In this document: positions 26,314-37,900 of the stretch, in pieces | Numbering within the stretch: the stretch's first letter is position 1 | How the letters are laid out: each line of letters opens with the position of its first letter | Source: Phascolomyces articulosus | Lineage: Eukaryota > Mucoromycota > Mucoromycetes > Mucorales > Lichtheimiaceae | Assembly (NCBI GenBank): GCA_025677815.1 | Contig: JAIXMP010000011.1 | Coordinates: 372,001 to 436,000 of the forward strand | Direction of reading: 5' to 3' | Length of the DNA: 64,000 nucleotides | Program-made: the position numbers and the translations under genes | The notes under the pieces: generated by a model | Database searches by the model: none | Seen by the model: the letters and a program-made list of their open reading frames with translations, nothing else | Told to the model about the DNA's origin: nothing

Positions 26314-28640
26314 ATGCCAGATCTTTTCCATCATTTACCATTTGAAGTGATATGTGTTATATTTACATTGCTTGATCAACCATCGTGTTTGGAATCAATG
26401 AAAGTATGTCATGATTGGTTTAATCGAGTACCACGTCATTCTACTACTCTATGGAGGCAAGTGAATTTTTATGATATTTGGACAAAAAGTAATCCATGTC
26501 TATTACGGTGTCTCGGTATACATGTACGAGAAGTGATCATATCTTACCGTTCTTTAAATACATTAATGACGATACTCAAGATTCGTTGTCAATCCACAGT
26601 ATCTTCACTCAGTAAGCCTTTTTCAAAGTTTATTAACACTGTAATGATGAAGATGTTATTGTATATGCCATTCTTACATAATAGGTGATTGGATGACGAA
26701 TGTCTTCTTTTTTTTTAAAAAAAGTTATTCAATGTGGAAATAGCAACAGAATCATTTCTTCTACTGATACATCATCAAGTAGTAGTAGTAGTAATAGTAA
26801 TAGTAGAAGTAATACTAGGAAGAATGACGATATCAACTCAGCAGCGACAACACCAAAGACATCAGTATTAATAGATAATTTCTTTCAAGGATTAGAGAAA
26901 GGAAAAAACCAATTAACACGACTGTCAATTTCCGACCTTTCATACGATATTTCATTATTAAAGATTGCTCGAACATGTCCACATCTTACTTATTTATCAA
27001 TATCATTGGATAAATCTTATGAAGCACGACAACAGCGACAAATGCCTATTATTACTACTACTGGAGAAGGAGAAGAAGATGAAGGAGAGCCCAATACTAC
27101 TTTGAATAACAGCAACATCGAAAGAGAAGCAGATCCACATCACTCCTTATTAGAACCAATACAGCCATTATTACCCAAGCTTATCCATCTTCAGCTCGAT
27201 ACCAGTTATGATTTTAACACAAAAATAATACCTTTTCTTCACCAGTGTCCCTTTCTACGCCGTATTGAATTTTCTCCCTTTATTGATTTGGAATTACACA
27301 TCATTCGAACACCAGCAGACCATAACGATATTGATTTTTGTCGTATTCTCGAACTATGTCCGTGGATTGAATCATTGGAATGTAATTTTATGAACTATCC
27401 AGAAAATACAATGGATGGGGATGATCTTCTCAGTGGATGGATTTCTCATCATTCCTTGGCAATGCTACCAGATACAAAGAAAGCTACTACTAGGAGAGCA
27501 ACAATCCATGAAAAAGAAGGAACAAAAACCAGTAGCACACTACATGCGTTCAAATTTGCCAATGATCTTATGGATAGATCCAACCGAGTTATAGGTGTAT
27601 TAGAAAAAGAAAGCAGTACATTAGAGTCTTTATGTCTCAAACAAGCAATTCCAGGAAGTGAACTAGGAGGAGGAAATGGTTGGGAAAAGATGCGTGATAT
27701 CAAATTACCACACTTGGAAGATCTGGCCATCATTGGAAATATGGTCAACAAAAAATATTTGGTTCCATTCTTATCGCATCATACTGATACATTGACACAC
27801 CTTAGTTTGACGGAACAATTAGCTTCTTCTTCAGAAATAATGCAAGTCGTATCTCAAATGCAACATTTAAAACGTATTGCTGTGTGTATGACAGGTGTGA
27901 ATCGATCCTTTCGTATTCTTCCTCTTCGTCGTCGTCAACAGCAACAAACATCATCACAAGAGCAGCCACAACAGCAATCGCAACAACTACAGCGTAGCAA
28001 CCGTTATTCTTGTCCACACAGAACCAGCCAATCTTCTCGACAACTTCATCGTACTCGTAGTTTTCTTGGTCCCTTTTTCCCTTCCCTTCCGGATAATATC
28101 TGTTTGCTTGAAAATATATCCTCCTTACAAGAAATCGACATGCGTGGGATCCATTTGTCCGATGCAGCCCTTGATATATTTGGTCATATGCATTCGCTAC
28201 AAAGTTTGACACTCGTGGATGCTCCAACAGAGCCACGCGCTGTCACTTCAGAAGGGTTACTTGGATTTGTGACTCTAAAGACCCATCAAGGTACCTTGTC
28301 CTCTCTTCAACATCTTACATTAAGTTACTTTGTCTCTTTGGATGATAATGTGATGGCAGCCTTGGGTGAAATACATACTCTTCGGTCATTATGCATCTCG
28401 ATTTGCAATAGTGTGACTGATTCTGGATTACGACAATTTATTGATGGTATTACTGCTAGAAATGGTACCAATAATAGTAGGCCTGATGTGATACATGGGA
28501 ATGATCAACATCCATTTTCGAGTCTTAGTGTGTACCAATGCAGAAAGATTACTGAAGATGGTTTGCAATATGCATATGACAAGCTAGGAATATTCAAAGT
28601 TACCTATTGGAAGCATTATATGAATTATAAAAGTTTATAA
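26314..28640 (+). CDS. F-box and leucine-rich-repeat protein
   Basis: Two exons, 26314-26611 and 26725-28640, give 737 residues. The N-terminus is an F-box: LPFEVICVIFTLLDQPSCL followed by CHDWFNRV and LWRQVNF (residues about 7-51). A Ser/Asn-rich linker and a Gln/Arg-rich insertion (around 27940-28040) separate leucine-rich repeats, seen as LSISDL, LTYLSIS, LQEIDMRGIHLSDAAL, LQHLTLSYFVSLDDNVM and LRSLCISICNSVTDSGL. Such proteins are substrate receptors in SCF (Skp1-Cullin-F-box) ubiquitin ligases. I placed the acceptor at 26724 (AAAAAAAG) because it is the only one that joins the two frames in phase; a nearer TAG at 26682-26684 gives a quick stop. No ortholog assignment is made; families of this type are large in these fungi. 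Confidence 0.85.
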
Positions 28641-29347
28641 TAATAAAAAAAAAAGAAATTTGAATCCTTGACAATCATTGGGGAGAGATCTAGAGTATAC
28701 AGGAAAGAATGATGTAGTCATGTCATTATGAAGATAGTAGATGTATAATGTATGGATTGGTTTTTACATGCATCATGGTCACGTATATTATCGTCAAACA
28801 TGAGCATGAGAATATATGGGCATGCAAGTAGTAAGAAGAAAATCATCATGTGCCTTTCTGCGTTAAGATCACCTTTTCTATTTTGGTACACCAATGGACA
28901 TGTGTAGAAAATATTACATTGTGGTTATTATTATCTAATCATTTTTTCTTTCATTATTCCTCACTCCTTTTTTGATGTTGAAATATATTATCATTCTTCC
29001 TCATCAAGTGGTTCACATTTGAATCATTTGACGATGGGGGGTGGTCTTTTCTCTCAGGTGATACATTAAAGGAGGTAAAATTACAATGGAAAGAGTATCA
29101 TCATTCTATCTCATGAAAAGATGCTTGACTACTTTATGTAAGTATTTTCTTTGACATCTTTTCATTAAGGAAGTATCAAAACAACTATATTGATACAAAA
29201 AAGAAGAGTACCAAGTTCTCCTTATCCAATTTTTTTTTATCCAACAGAATTAAATATAAAAGGCCTTTTTTTTGTGACAAAAAGCTTTTTCTTCAAACCG
29301 ACTTTATATTTTTTTTTGAATTCAAACCTACCCATCCAACCACAACA
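28641..29347. other. intergenic
   Basis: AT-rich spacer 3' of the F-box gene; no coding signal apart from low-complexity frames. Confidence 0.4.
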
Positions 29348-29714
29348 ATGTACTTATATGCTGGTAGAAGCTATGATTATCAAGGTGCACTTGGTCTTAA
29401 TTATGGTACAAAGGAATCCATTGCACAAAAGCATAATACCAAACAAAGCAAGTAACACATACACCTCTATTTTTAACATACAATTACGCGTTCTTTTTAT
29501 TATGAATAAAATCACTTATATTGCAAAATGATATTACTTTATAGCCAAGATGAGTTTTATATTTGATAGAGTTCAAGATGCTAGTGGTTTCTCAAATGCC
29601 GTCTTTCAAAAAACTGATACAGGAAAAGTGTTCAAGAAACAGCAGTCATTTCTTGCCCCAAGAACAACCTCTCGATTGCCCTATGACTATAGTGACAAGT
29701 GGATTTTCCATTGA
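29348..29714 (+). CDS. possible small protein of 82 residues (hypothetical)
   Basis: An ATG at 29348 opens MYLYAGRSYDYQGALGLNYG..., non-repetitive for 34 codons, ending at donor AA/GTAACA (29451). An in-phase acceptor, GATAG at 29569, leads to 29570-29714. That exon is coding-like (VQDASGFSNAVFQKTDTG ... YDYSDKWIF) and ends with TGA. Together they code 82 residues. Without splicing, the first frame stops after 35 codons. A separate ATG at 29550 would give 54 residues. An AATAAA signal lies about 43 bp after the stop. I recognise no family. Confidence rests only on composition and consistent splice phase. Confidence 0.35.
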
Positions 29715-29855
29715 TGGAGTTGCCTTTTTTGTAACTTGATGAAAACAAATCTCTGAAATAAACACAACACTTGATTGTTTTGATAATTTTGTTTTTGGTG
29801 GTCCTCTTTCTTTTTTATATACAATTTTATTTAATATATATGTTCAATAAACATA

Positions 29856-30929
29856 ATGCATAATGAAAATGATGGTATTCATACCACTACTGGTACTAGA
29901 CGACAAAGAAGACATTCTGCAGGAGATGTTATATTAAACCATCATTATGATGATCCATATCATAATAGTCATTTTCAGCGTCGTAGCTATCATGACGATG
30001 ACATACAACCGTTAGAAATAGATGATGAGGTGTGCCTACTGTAGAGTAGTATGATCAATTCTCCTAAAATCATTAACACAATATTAATAACTCTTCCTCC
30101 GCATTCTTTTTAGCCACCAGCGTATACAGAAGTAATTGAGCAAGATGACAATTATCGACCCAAAAAACGTCGACGAAGAAGGTGGTCGTTCACAGCATTG
30201 ATGAAACGCATCACACCTAAATTAATTTCTCTCACACGAAGTAGCAATAATAGCAGTAGTACTCGATCAATACGAACAGTATTATCATCACGACCTATAG
30301 GTGATGTTTTGGATGAATATCAGCAACAAGATATTTTGCATCAACTCCATTCCATGAATGATCGACAGGTACCTCATCTTCCCCCTCCTCCACCATCCGT
30401 TCCTCCAGGACCACCTCATGCCTTTCCATTTCCAGTACCATCCAGTAGTAATAGTAATAATAGTCGTCGCCTTCATACAGGTGGTAGTAGTAGTGGTCAT
30501 CGATCACGGTTACGAGGTGGATTTCAACGAGGTCGAATTCGTAGTTCATCTGCAGCAGAAGGGGAAGATTTGAGACGGATAGCATCCCTTGATCGTATTT
30601 GGGTATTTCGATTGTTATTAGGTCCACATGGTGAAGAAGAAGAAAGAATACAAGAAGAGGACGTGAATGATGGGACGCCCGTGGTATGGACAACATTTGA
30701 TTATGATAATCAAATGATATTAATGAATCAACATGAGTCAGAAAAAGGAATAGAAATATTTGATTCACATATACGACAAGGTCAATTACCTGTCTTGGTG
30801 ATTCCAAAACGTCAACGAGGTTATTTTCCTATGGATAGAACAGGCAATGCGATTGTTACTTTGGAAATTGCATGTTTACCAAATACTAAAGATACTCTTT
30901 TTGTTATGCGACATTATTCTCCACCATAA
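29856..30929 (+). CDS. hypothetical protein with PPAY motif
   Basis: Two exons, 29856-30029 and 30114-30929, give 329 residues. The splice creates DDEPPAYTEV, a PPxY motif at residues 59-62 of the kind bound by WW domains of Nedd4/Rsp5 ubiquitin ligases. It is followed by a very basic KKRRRRRW patch, a Pro-rich stretch (VPHLPPPPPSVPPGPP), and a Gly/Arg/Ser-rich linker. The C-terminal ~110 residues look folded: DRIWVFRLLLGPHG, PVLVIPKRQRGYFPMDRTGN and VTLEIACLP. I do not recognise the domain. No membrane segment is seen. A role as a substrate or adaptor of a WW-domain ligase is inference from one short motif. Confidence 0.75.
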
Positions 30930-31019
30930 AGAAATAAAATAAATAAACATCTTCTTATGTAAGATTAACAGCACCACCCTTTTTTTCTCTTGATCACTTC
31001 TATTTTTACATATACCATT

Positions 31020-32237
31020 ATGATTCTGTTGGCATTCAATATTCAACAAGAATTGAATGAATCTAAGGTATGTGACCCAAAAGTTAAACTCGTGTTATTC
31101 ATTGAATAGTTAGTTAATTCACTCTCTGTTTTCAAGTTTGGCGAGGCATTACGTTGGTTACCAACACAAGAACACGATCGAATATTACGGTTCAAATTCA
31201 ACAACGATCGTCGTTTAGCATTAGCAAGTCAATTATTAAAAAGATATGTGTTTGTTCATTACTATGGGATGACCATGCATTCTCTACAGTTTGTTACGGA
31301 ACAACAAGGTGGAAAACCAAAGTTACTGGTAAGGAGGTAATATAAAAAAGGGGGTAAGGATTCTTTCTCATTCTTTAAATTAGGGTTTCGATGATCAGTA
31401 TGATTTTAATGTGTCACATCAAGGTGATTGGGTGATTTTGATGGCAACCCATCAATCTAGTCAAAAAGTGGGTATTGATATTGTATCAACGGATAGTATA
31501 TCATCTATGTCATCCAATGATTTAATTGATACTTTTTCTCCTCAGGTAAGAAAATAGGATCGACCTTTTATTATAATTCAATAAAACAGGATCCATTCTT
31601 TATCTTTTTTCAACCACCCCGGATTCTCCTGCTCATCTTTTTCTTGATAATAATTCCATCTTTTTTTTTCTGTTTCACCCTTACTCTTTAGTTGGCGCCT
31701 AAAGAAATCGCCATGTTGAAAACCCATGAACATCCCATTGAAGCCTTTTATGCTATATGGGCATTAAAAGAAAGCTATGTGAAAGCTACTGGTATTGGAT
31801 TATATATGGATTTACATAGTTTATGCTTTCAAAATAACGTCATTGATAAAAAGGTAAAGAATGCTTATTATTATTATTATTATTATTTATGCAAAAAAAA
31901 ATAAAAAAAGGTTGATTAAAAACGAAAAATGAGAAAGATCGAATTATTAGTATTGAATGATAAGAAGGAGAAACAAGGAGAAGAGAAACGACAAGAACAA
32001 CAAGAAGAATGGCAATTCGAGTTATATTGGTTGGATCATAAATCCATATGTTCCATCTGTTATTCTACTTCTACTACTATCAAGGATTTATCTAGCCATG
32101 GTAGTAATAGTAGTAATACTCATTGGCAAAACAGTCCGAATCCTACTACACAATTGATTGGTGATCCTTGTCCAAAGATATTGCAACATCCGTTCAAGCT
32201 GGTGACCTATTCAGACCTCGTGTCAATACTATCATAA
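31020..32237 (+). CDS. 4'-phosphopantetheinyl transferase, Lys5/AASDHPPT type
   Basis: Five exons (31020-31067, 31137-31328, 31384-31545, 31692-31853, 31938-32237) give 287 residues. Family landmarks are in order: LRWLPTQEHDRILRF near the N-terminus, FNVSHQGDWV (residues 88-97), the Mg-binding GIDIVS (110-115) and WALKESYVKATGIGL (157-171), which contains the WxxKEx..K signature. The enzyme moves phosphopantetheine from CoA onto a serine of carrier domains. In fungi the Lys5/Ppt-type member activates alpha-aminoadipate reductase (Lys2) and often fatty-acid, polyketide or peptide synthases. The final intron carries a TTA microsatellite and the acceptor at 31937 was chosen because it alone keeps the frame. 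The acidic/Lys/Gln-rich insertion early in exon 5 is unusual. Confidence 0.9.
31864..31887. repeat. (TTA)n microsatellite in PPTase intron
   Basis: Eight TTA-type units inside the fourth intron. Confidence 0.8.
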
Positions 32238-32471
32238 TTCGAAATTTGAAAAAAAGTCAACAAATTACACGTGCTCGCTCCCTTTCTTTTTTTGAAAATT
32301 TATAAAATATACTCAACGACCAGTACGCCTTCAAAAAAGTTATATTAATTTAAAGCAAACTCATAAAAAAAAAATAACTTCGCTCATTTTTTTTTTATTC
32401 TTAAAAAAAAACATTGGAATAATAAAAAATAAGTTCTATTAAATATTTATATATAACAAGAAAATCTCCTC

Positions 32472-33687
32472 ATGGGATGCTGTGTTTCTCGAGCCGCTGA
32501 CGACGATGACAATCGGCAATCGGCTGTCGCTGGAGGTTGTTATTTAAGATGACATCATTATTACCATGACTTGTACTCTATTTATATCTAAATTATAACT
32601 ACTCTTCTAGGCAAACCGTTTAAACGCACGGGCCTTCATTGGACAGCAGATTCATCTATCACTCAAGCACAACTGGAAAGTCAACGCAATGTATTTTGGG
32701 AAACAGCACCGAGTTATGAGGTAAAAAAAAACATGATTTCAATGGAAAAACCTCTTAATGTATGACAGTGCATAAAAGTTCAAGATACTTAATAAATGAA
32801 AATAATAATAATAATAATAATAGGGTCGTGCGGAAATTTGGCAAGCACTTCATGCAGCAATGACATCGCCCGATATTCGAATGGCTCAATCCATCTTGGA
32901 TGCTGCTAATATTATTATTCCTACCGGTAACCCGGCTGAAGGGTGTTATGATGGTAAGAGATTGGATTAATTTATATATATTTATATATGCAAGGAATAT
33001 TTTTCTTTTGGGGGGTGAAGAGGATGATATTGATTGGAAGAGAAAGAGAGAGAGGGCGATCATATTAAATCACATTTTTCTATAGAACTTGGTAATCGTT
33101 ACGTGATTCCAATGTATTGTCTTGTGGATCCAAGCAACCTTATTGTACCCGAAAATGAAACTGACCATCAACAAGAAGATCAACATCGTGACGATAATGA
33201 TACAACAGGCATGATTGCATCCACATCTGTGCCGGCACAGACCAAACGAGAAGGGGATCATGGCGACGGAGAGGAAGATGATTCTAGTCATCATCATCAT
33301 CATCACGATGATCAACCCGAAGAAAAAAAATCACTTTCATCAGATATACCGTTAACAACGGCAGCTGCAGCCGCAACAGCAACCGCAGTGGCATCTGCTC
33401 TTATCACTATTACTGTTCGATTATCAACGGCGCAAGATATTAAAGTGGATATTAGTAAAACGGATGAAACAGTTTCATCTTTACGAACCAGAATTTATAT
33501 GCAATCACCCAATATCTCACCACAAACACATACAATTCGTTTGATTTATCTTGGTCGTGTTTTACAAGATGAAGATAGAATTATATATGAAGGAGTAGGA
33601 GCAGGGGATTCTATACCAGACCAGCAACAAAAATCTGTTATCATTGCTACTGGAGCAGTCATTCAAGCTTTAGTATCAAAGAAATGA
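32472..33687 (+). CDS. ubiquitin-like domain protein, UBTD1/UBTD2 (DC-UbP) type
   Basis: Four exons (32472-32535, 32611-32720, 32824-32953, 33086-33687) give 301 residues. The N-terminus MGCCVS has Gly2 for N-myristoylation and adjacent cysteines for palmitoylation, so membrane attachment is likely. The UBTD N-domain follows, seen as HWTADSSITQAQLESQR, FWETAPSYEGRAEIWQAL, IIIPTGNPAEGCYDELGNRY and PMYCLVDPSNLI, which closely follows animal UBTD1/2. A His6- and Asp/Glu-rich linker (around residues 140-180) is specific to this protein. The C-terminal ubiquitin-like fold (about residues 205-300) includes ITITVRLSTAQDIKVDIS and TIRLIYLGRVLQDEDRI. UBTD proteins bind ubiquitin-conjugating enzymes in animals; the fungal role is unknown to me. 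Confidence 0.9.
32805..32823. repeat. (AAT)n microsatellite in UBTD-type intron
   Basis: AAT run abutting the TAG acceptor of the second intron; the repeat itself supplies the acceptor. Confidence 0.75.
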
Positions 33688-35442
33688 TTGTCTCTCATCC
33701 ATATTTTTTTTTTACCATCTCGATCATCTTTTCTCTCTCTTTGTTTTGTTGTGTCCTATTATTATAATATGTTTTAATAGTTACTACTACTTTTACTATA
33801 ATCATCTCCCTCTTTCACAATTGCTCAATTATTGACTGAACGACAACAAACTATATCTCATCTTTATTCTATTCTATATCTTTCTTATACTTTTCTTGTG
33901 TGTATAAAATATTTTTTATCATTATTTATCACACTTTTAATATTCCACTATTTCTTTTTTTTTTATTCTTCACTCATTGCTTTAGTAGATCAATTCCACA
34001 TATTTCATTTTTTTGAAAAATCATCATCATCAAACTAAAACCATAAAAAGTAACATCAAAAAACATGTTGATAATCAATTTTTCTACCACATATTATAAT
34101 GTTGCACCGTATCATCCATCATTAGAATCTCTGTTCATATATACTGTTTTTATTAAGTGACTGGGAAGGGTGGTTTGGCCATCTAATCTATGTATATTAT
34201 ATTTGACTAGTAGAATACTATTGACGTAGGAAACGGTGTAAACAATATTTTAGTTTTTGGTTGTGAGATATTGATTCGCCAAAGCAATATCATCACAAGA
34301 AAAGGAGCAATATATATATATAATACAAAGCGGGTTTACGTTTTGTTTGTTGAAAGTGTAGAGATCTCGATAACTGATGATGTTGGCAACTCAATAGTGA
34401 TGCCAATATATATGTTTTTATAATATACTTTGTCTTAACTTAAATACATGTACCGATTGTCTATATGTACAGAATCGTGACAATGCTTACCACATTGTAG
34501 ATATCTATCTAATAGTAGTAGTAATATATATCCTCTTTTACTTCTACAGAAATTAATAAAACATTCTTCATATATAGTGCTAATAATTTTTTTTCGCAGA
34601 ACAGCTTTTAGTAATGGTCTATGGAAAATGTCCCATCAATAACCTAAAAACATGACTTATCAGGGTATATGCTAGCCAAAATGGTAATAGTATTAATGAT
34701 AATAGTCAGCTTGGTATTTAGCGATGAGCAGATTGGTTTTATGCAGTTTTTGTATCTTTATATTAGTAAAAACAAATTCTTATCATTGTAGTTAAAGTTA
34801 CCAGTGCTGTATTTATGTCTCTGGTAATTATATTAAAAAGAGCAGTTTATATGATGATAATCCATTTTTTGGGATCTTCTACTTCTTCTGACACGTTATT
34901 CTAGTTGTATGGTGCCAGTCGCCTACAATTTAATTTCTGCGATGATTGATCCAATTCCCAGAAAAGGGTTTGAGTTGAACCACCAAAGCTATGGGCCACA
35001 AATCTTGTTAAGGTCACTGCGTTATATATACATACAAACTATGTTCGTTGAACCAAGTTACCTTGGTCTGATTTGATACTGCGTACACCTCATTTGTCAC
35101 GTTCCACAGCAAATCGCTATGTACCATTTTTTAAATCTCGCCAAAAAGTATATCTAAATGGCTATTGTTTATATGAACTCGGCCCTGAAAAATTTGGCGG
35201 CCCTACAATGCTCAGAGGATTTTCGCCCAATGATATTTCGATATAGTGGAGCCCATAAAGAACCTTGATTTGTAGTGTAAGTAATTTATGGTGTGTAAAA
35301 AAGGAACATGAGAATGATGATTGTGCCCGGTTACTATGGATGTGTACGTACATGTAACCGTTGTTGTTTTGTACTATTTTGAGTGGCGTAAAACCTTTTG
35401 TTTCAAGTGTCAAAGCATTTCTTTTTCTTTCTTTTGTTTGAC
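33688..35442. other. intergenic, AT-rich
   Basis: No gene is supported. A minus-strand frame at 35413-35162 (83 codons) has mixed composition but no start context, splice partner or recognised domain. Confidence 0.4.
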
Positions 35443-36192
35443 AAAAAATATGGGTAAAGCAATCAAGTCGCCTCCTTCATAAAAAAGCTGCTCCTCCCGT
35501 AAAAAGACCCATATCTCAATTCTTTTTACCTACTTCTACTGCTTGCACTAAATCACGTAAAGTAACAAGCAATCTCAATCCTCAACCTGATTTAAATAAC
35601 ATTGCGAAAATCCCGGGAGTAGTAGTTCTGAGGTTTGTTGTGTGTTTTTTATATCGTATTGCTTTTAGTTCAATAAATTAAGACGTATTTATGATTACTA
35701 TAGTAACAGAACCGACAACCTACTCCAATGGAAAGTGTTGGGGATATTATGGGTAAAATTGAAAATAGTAGCTCTGAACCCGATCCTAATACCAATAACG
35801 ACAGTAATAATGAGAATGAAAACGAAAATAATAATAATATCGATAGGATAGAGCAGCGGCTACAACGATTACAAGATAATAACAATGAAGAAGATTCAGA
35901 CACACCTCTCACCGATGTTATTCGTGCTTATTTGTTAAAAGTAAAAAATGAAATGACCAGAAATAAAATCAAGTTATATCGAGACCGTCAATTCTGGGTA
36001 GAGCCTGAACTGCCAATTTTTTGTTTTAAAAATCGCATCGTAGACAAAGCTCTACTTTATCGTCCTTGTGCCTTTGTGTGGACTCCTGATGAACTTATCT
36101 CCAGTAGTATTACTTGTCCACATCCAGATTGTATATTGTTATTACTCTGTCAAGCTAGCTTACGTCCAAGTATTCCTAGGCTAAGGAAGTGA
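35443..36192 (+). pseudogene. truncated DUF6729-like gene fragment with frame-disturbed start
   Basis: A coding-like exon runs from 35443 (after a TGA) to about 35632 and includes KRPISQFFLPTST. A second coding part runs from about 35710 (or ATG 35728) to the stop at 36190-36192. The second part has an Asn/Glu-rich linker, a coiled-coil-like IDRIEQRLQRLQDNN, then FWVEPELPIF, DKALLYRPCAFVWTPDEL and CPHPDC. That W-P / Y-P / F-x-W-x-P / CPxxxC order resembles DUF6729, a fungal domain usually found in much longer proteins. The only ATG at the front (35450) is one base out of frame, within a GGG run. The usual donor at 35632 does not match the phase of the second part. I read it as a broken or truncated copy, but a missed intron could also explain it. 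Confidence 0.4.
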
Positions 36193-37900
36193 TGCTTTCC
36201 AAAGCATAATATCTATAAAATAAATATTTATATTTTAAAGAGTGAGAAATAATTTATTAATTGATTTAAAAAAATCAAAAAATAAAAGAAATATACTAGT
36301 ATCTATCACTGAGAGATAGTAGTCGTTTGGGCATCATTATTGCGCATGTACATTAATAAGATGTCTATTTTTCTTATAGTGCTATAAAGCGCGTATGTAT
36401 ATATAAATTTATAATTCATTAAAATGATTTATGTTTTTTATATCCGACTAGAAGATAGATTATCCTAAAATGAGCCAACACCATAACAATAAACAAAAGA
36501 AGATGATATCAATAGAGGTATTCATATTTCATAATGATGGATATAAAACAGTACCAGTGTCACAGAAGCATCCTATTTATCTATTTATCACTACGATACC
36601 CTCATATTTGGCATTAAATAGAGAACATATCGTGCATGTCATACAGGCCACATTTTTATATTCTTTGCAGGAATAAACCTTACTTTATTCTTGTGTTATA
36701 AACGATTAGGGATATAAAATGCATCTTGGATTGTGACAAACCTATGAATATAATAAATTGAATTTTTTTTAGAAAAAAATCATAGTCTTACATAATGGAA
36801 GACATTTCTGTTACATCACCAATACGCTGACTACAAGTTTATATGTCAATATATTTTCTTGTATCGAGGTCCATAGAATGCGTTTTCAGCAGCATTTGTT
36901 GGTAGCTTTTCATATACAAAATTTCTCATTAATATGGGTGGCAAGTATCTCCTTTTATACCCAGATAACCATCGCGTATCCACATAATTTCTCTTATTTC
37001 TTGATAAAAGCAGCTCCAGTTCTCTGCTCTAAATGAGAATAATATCTGTATAAACATCCAGGATTTTCAAAAATGATATGGCAAAATACAAAAATATATA
37101 GCTATTTCCTTTTTGGAACAACATTGATGATACATCAAAGCATAATAGTGGTGTGAGTGACATGCATTTAAATTATTTCTGCTATATACAAAATGAAGTT
37201 GATCTATTCTAGACCTCATGCTCCATATGATATACGTATTCCTCATATCATGCCTCAATATGTTTTACCATGTATAGCTTAGGTTTATTTTTTGGTTTTC
37301 CTTGTAATTATATAGGAATAAGGAAAAAAGGACCCAAATATTAGAGACGCTGTTTCTATCTCACGGTATCCCCATTAGCGGAAAATAAGCATAATGCGTA
37401 TGATCCATTTAAATATGATAGATCTAGACAACACTCTATCCTTATTTTTTTTACTATGATAAATAACAGCTTTTCTGGCCTAGTGATATGATAAATCTTT
37501 CCACTAGATTCCATCCTCCACCAAATAGAACTTCTTTTTCCAAGTCTTTCTTTATTATTTCTAATCCAATGAAAATGAGAACAGAGCACGCAATTACTGC
37601 TCACTTGACATACATTTCTTTTTATTATTTCTTTTTTAATTTTTTGACAATGATGGATCCATCGTCATAAATTTTTCAAAAAAAATAATAACTCGTTTTT
37701 TTAATCAAAGAAAACATTCACTTATTGCATACAATAATAAGAATAATAATAAATATATATCGACAGAAAGTCCATCTTCTTCTCATTCTAATCACGTAAA
37801 TTTTATTTATGATTGTCTAATAAGTTCACATATCAATTGACTCGATTGTGTGCAATGTTTTATTTTCTTTTGTTTTAAAAGAAACATCTTTTCCATTGTT
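36193..37900. other. intergenic, AT-rich
   Basis: Contains only short frames (60-80 codons, low complexity). No RNA gene or promoter could be recognised. Confidence 0.4.

Noticed and set aside
26682..26741. TAG acceptor at 26682-26684 for the F-box gene
   Set aside because: It leads to a stop within 20 codons; the acceptor at 26724 joins the long LRR exon in phase.
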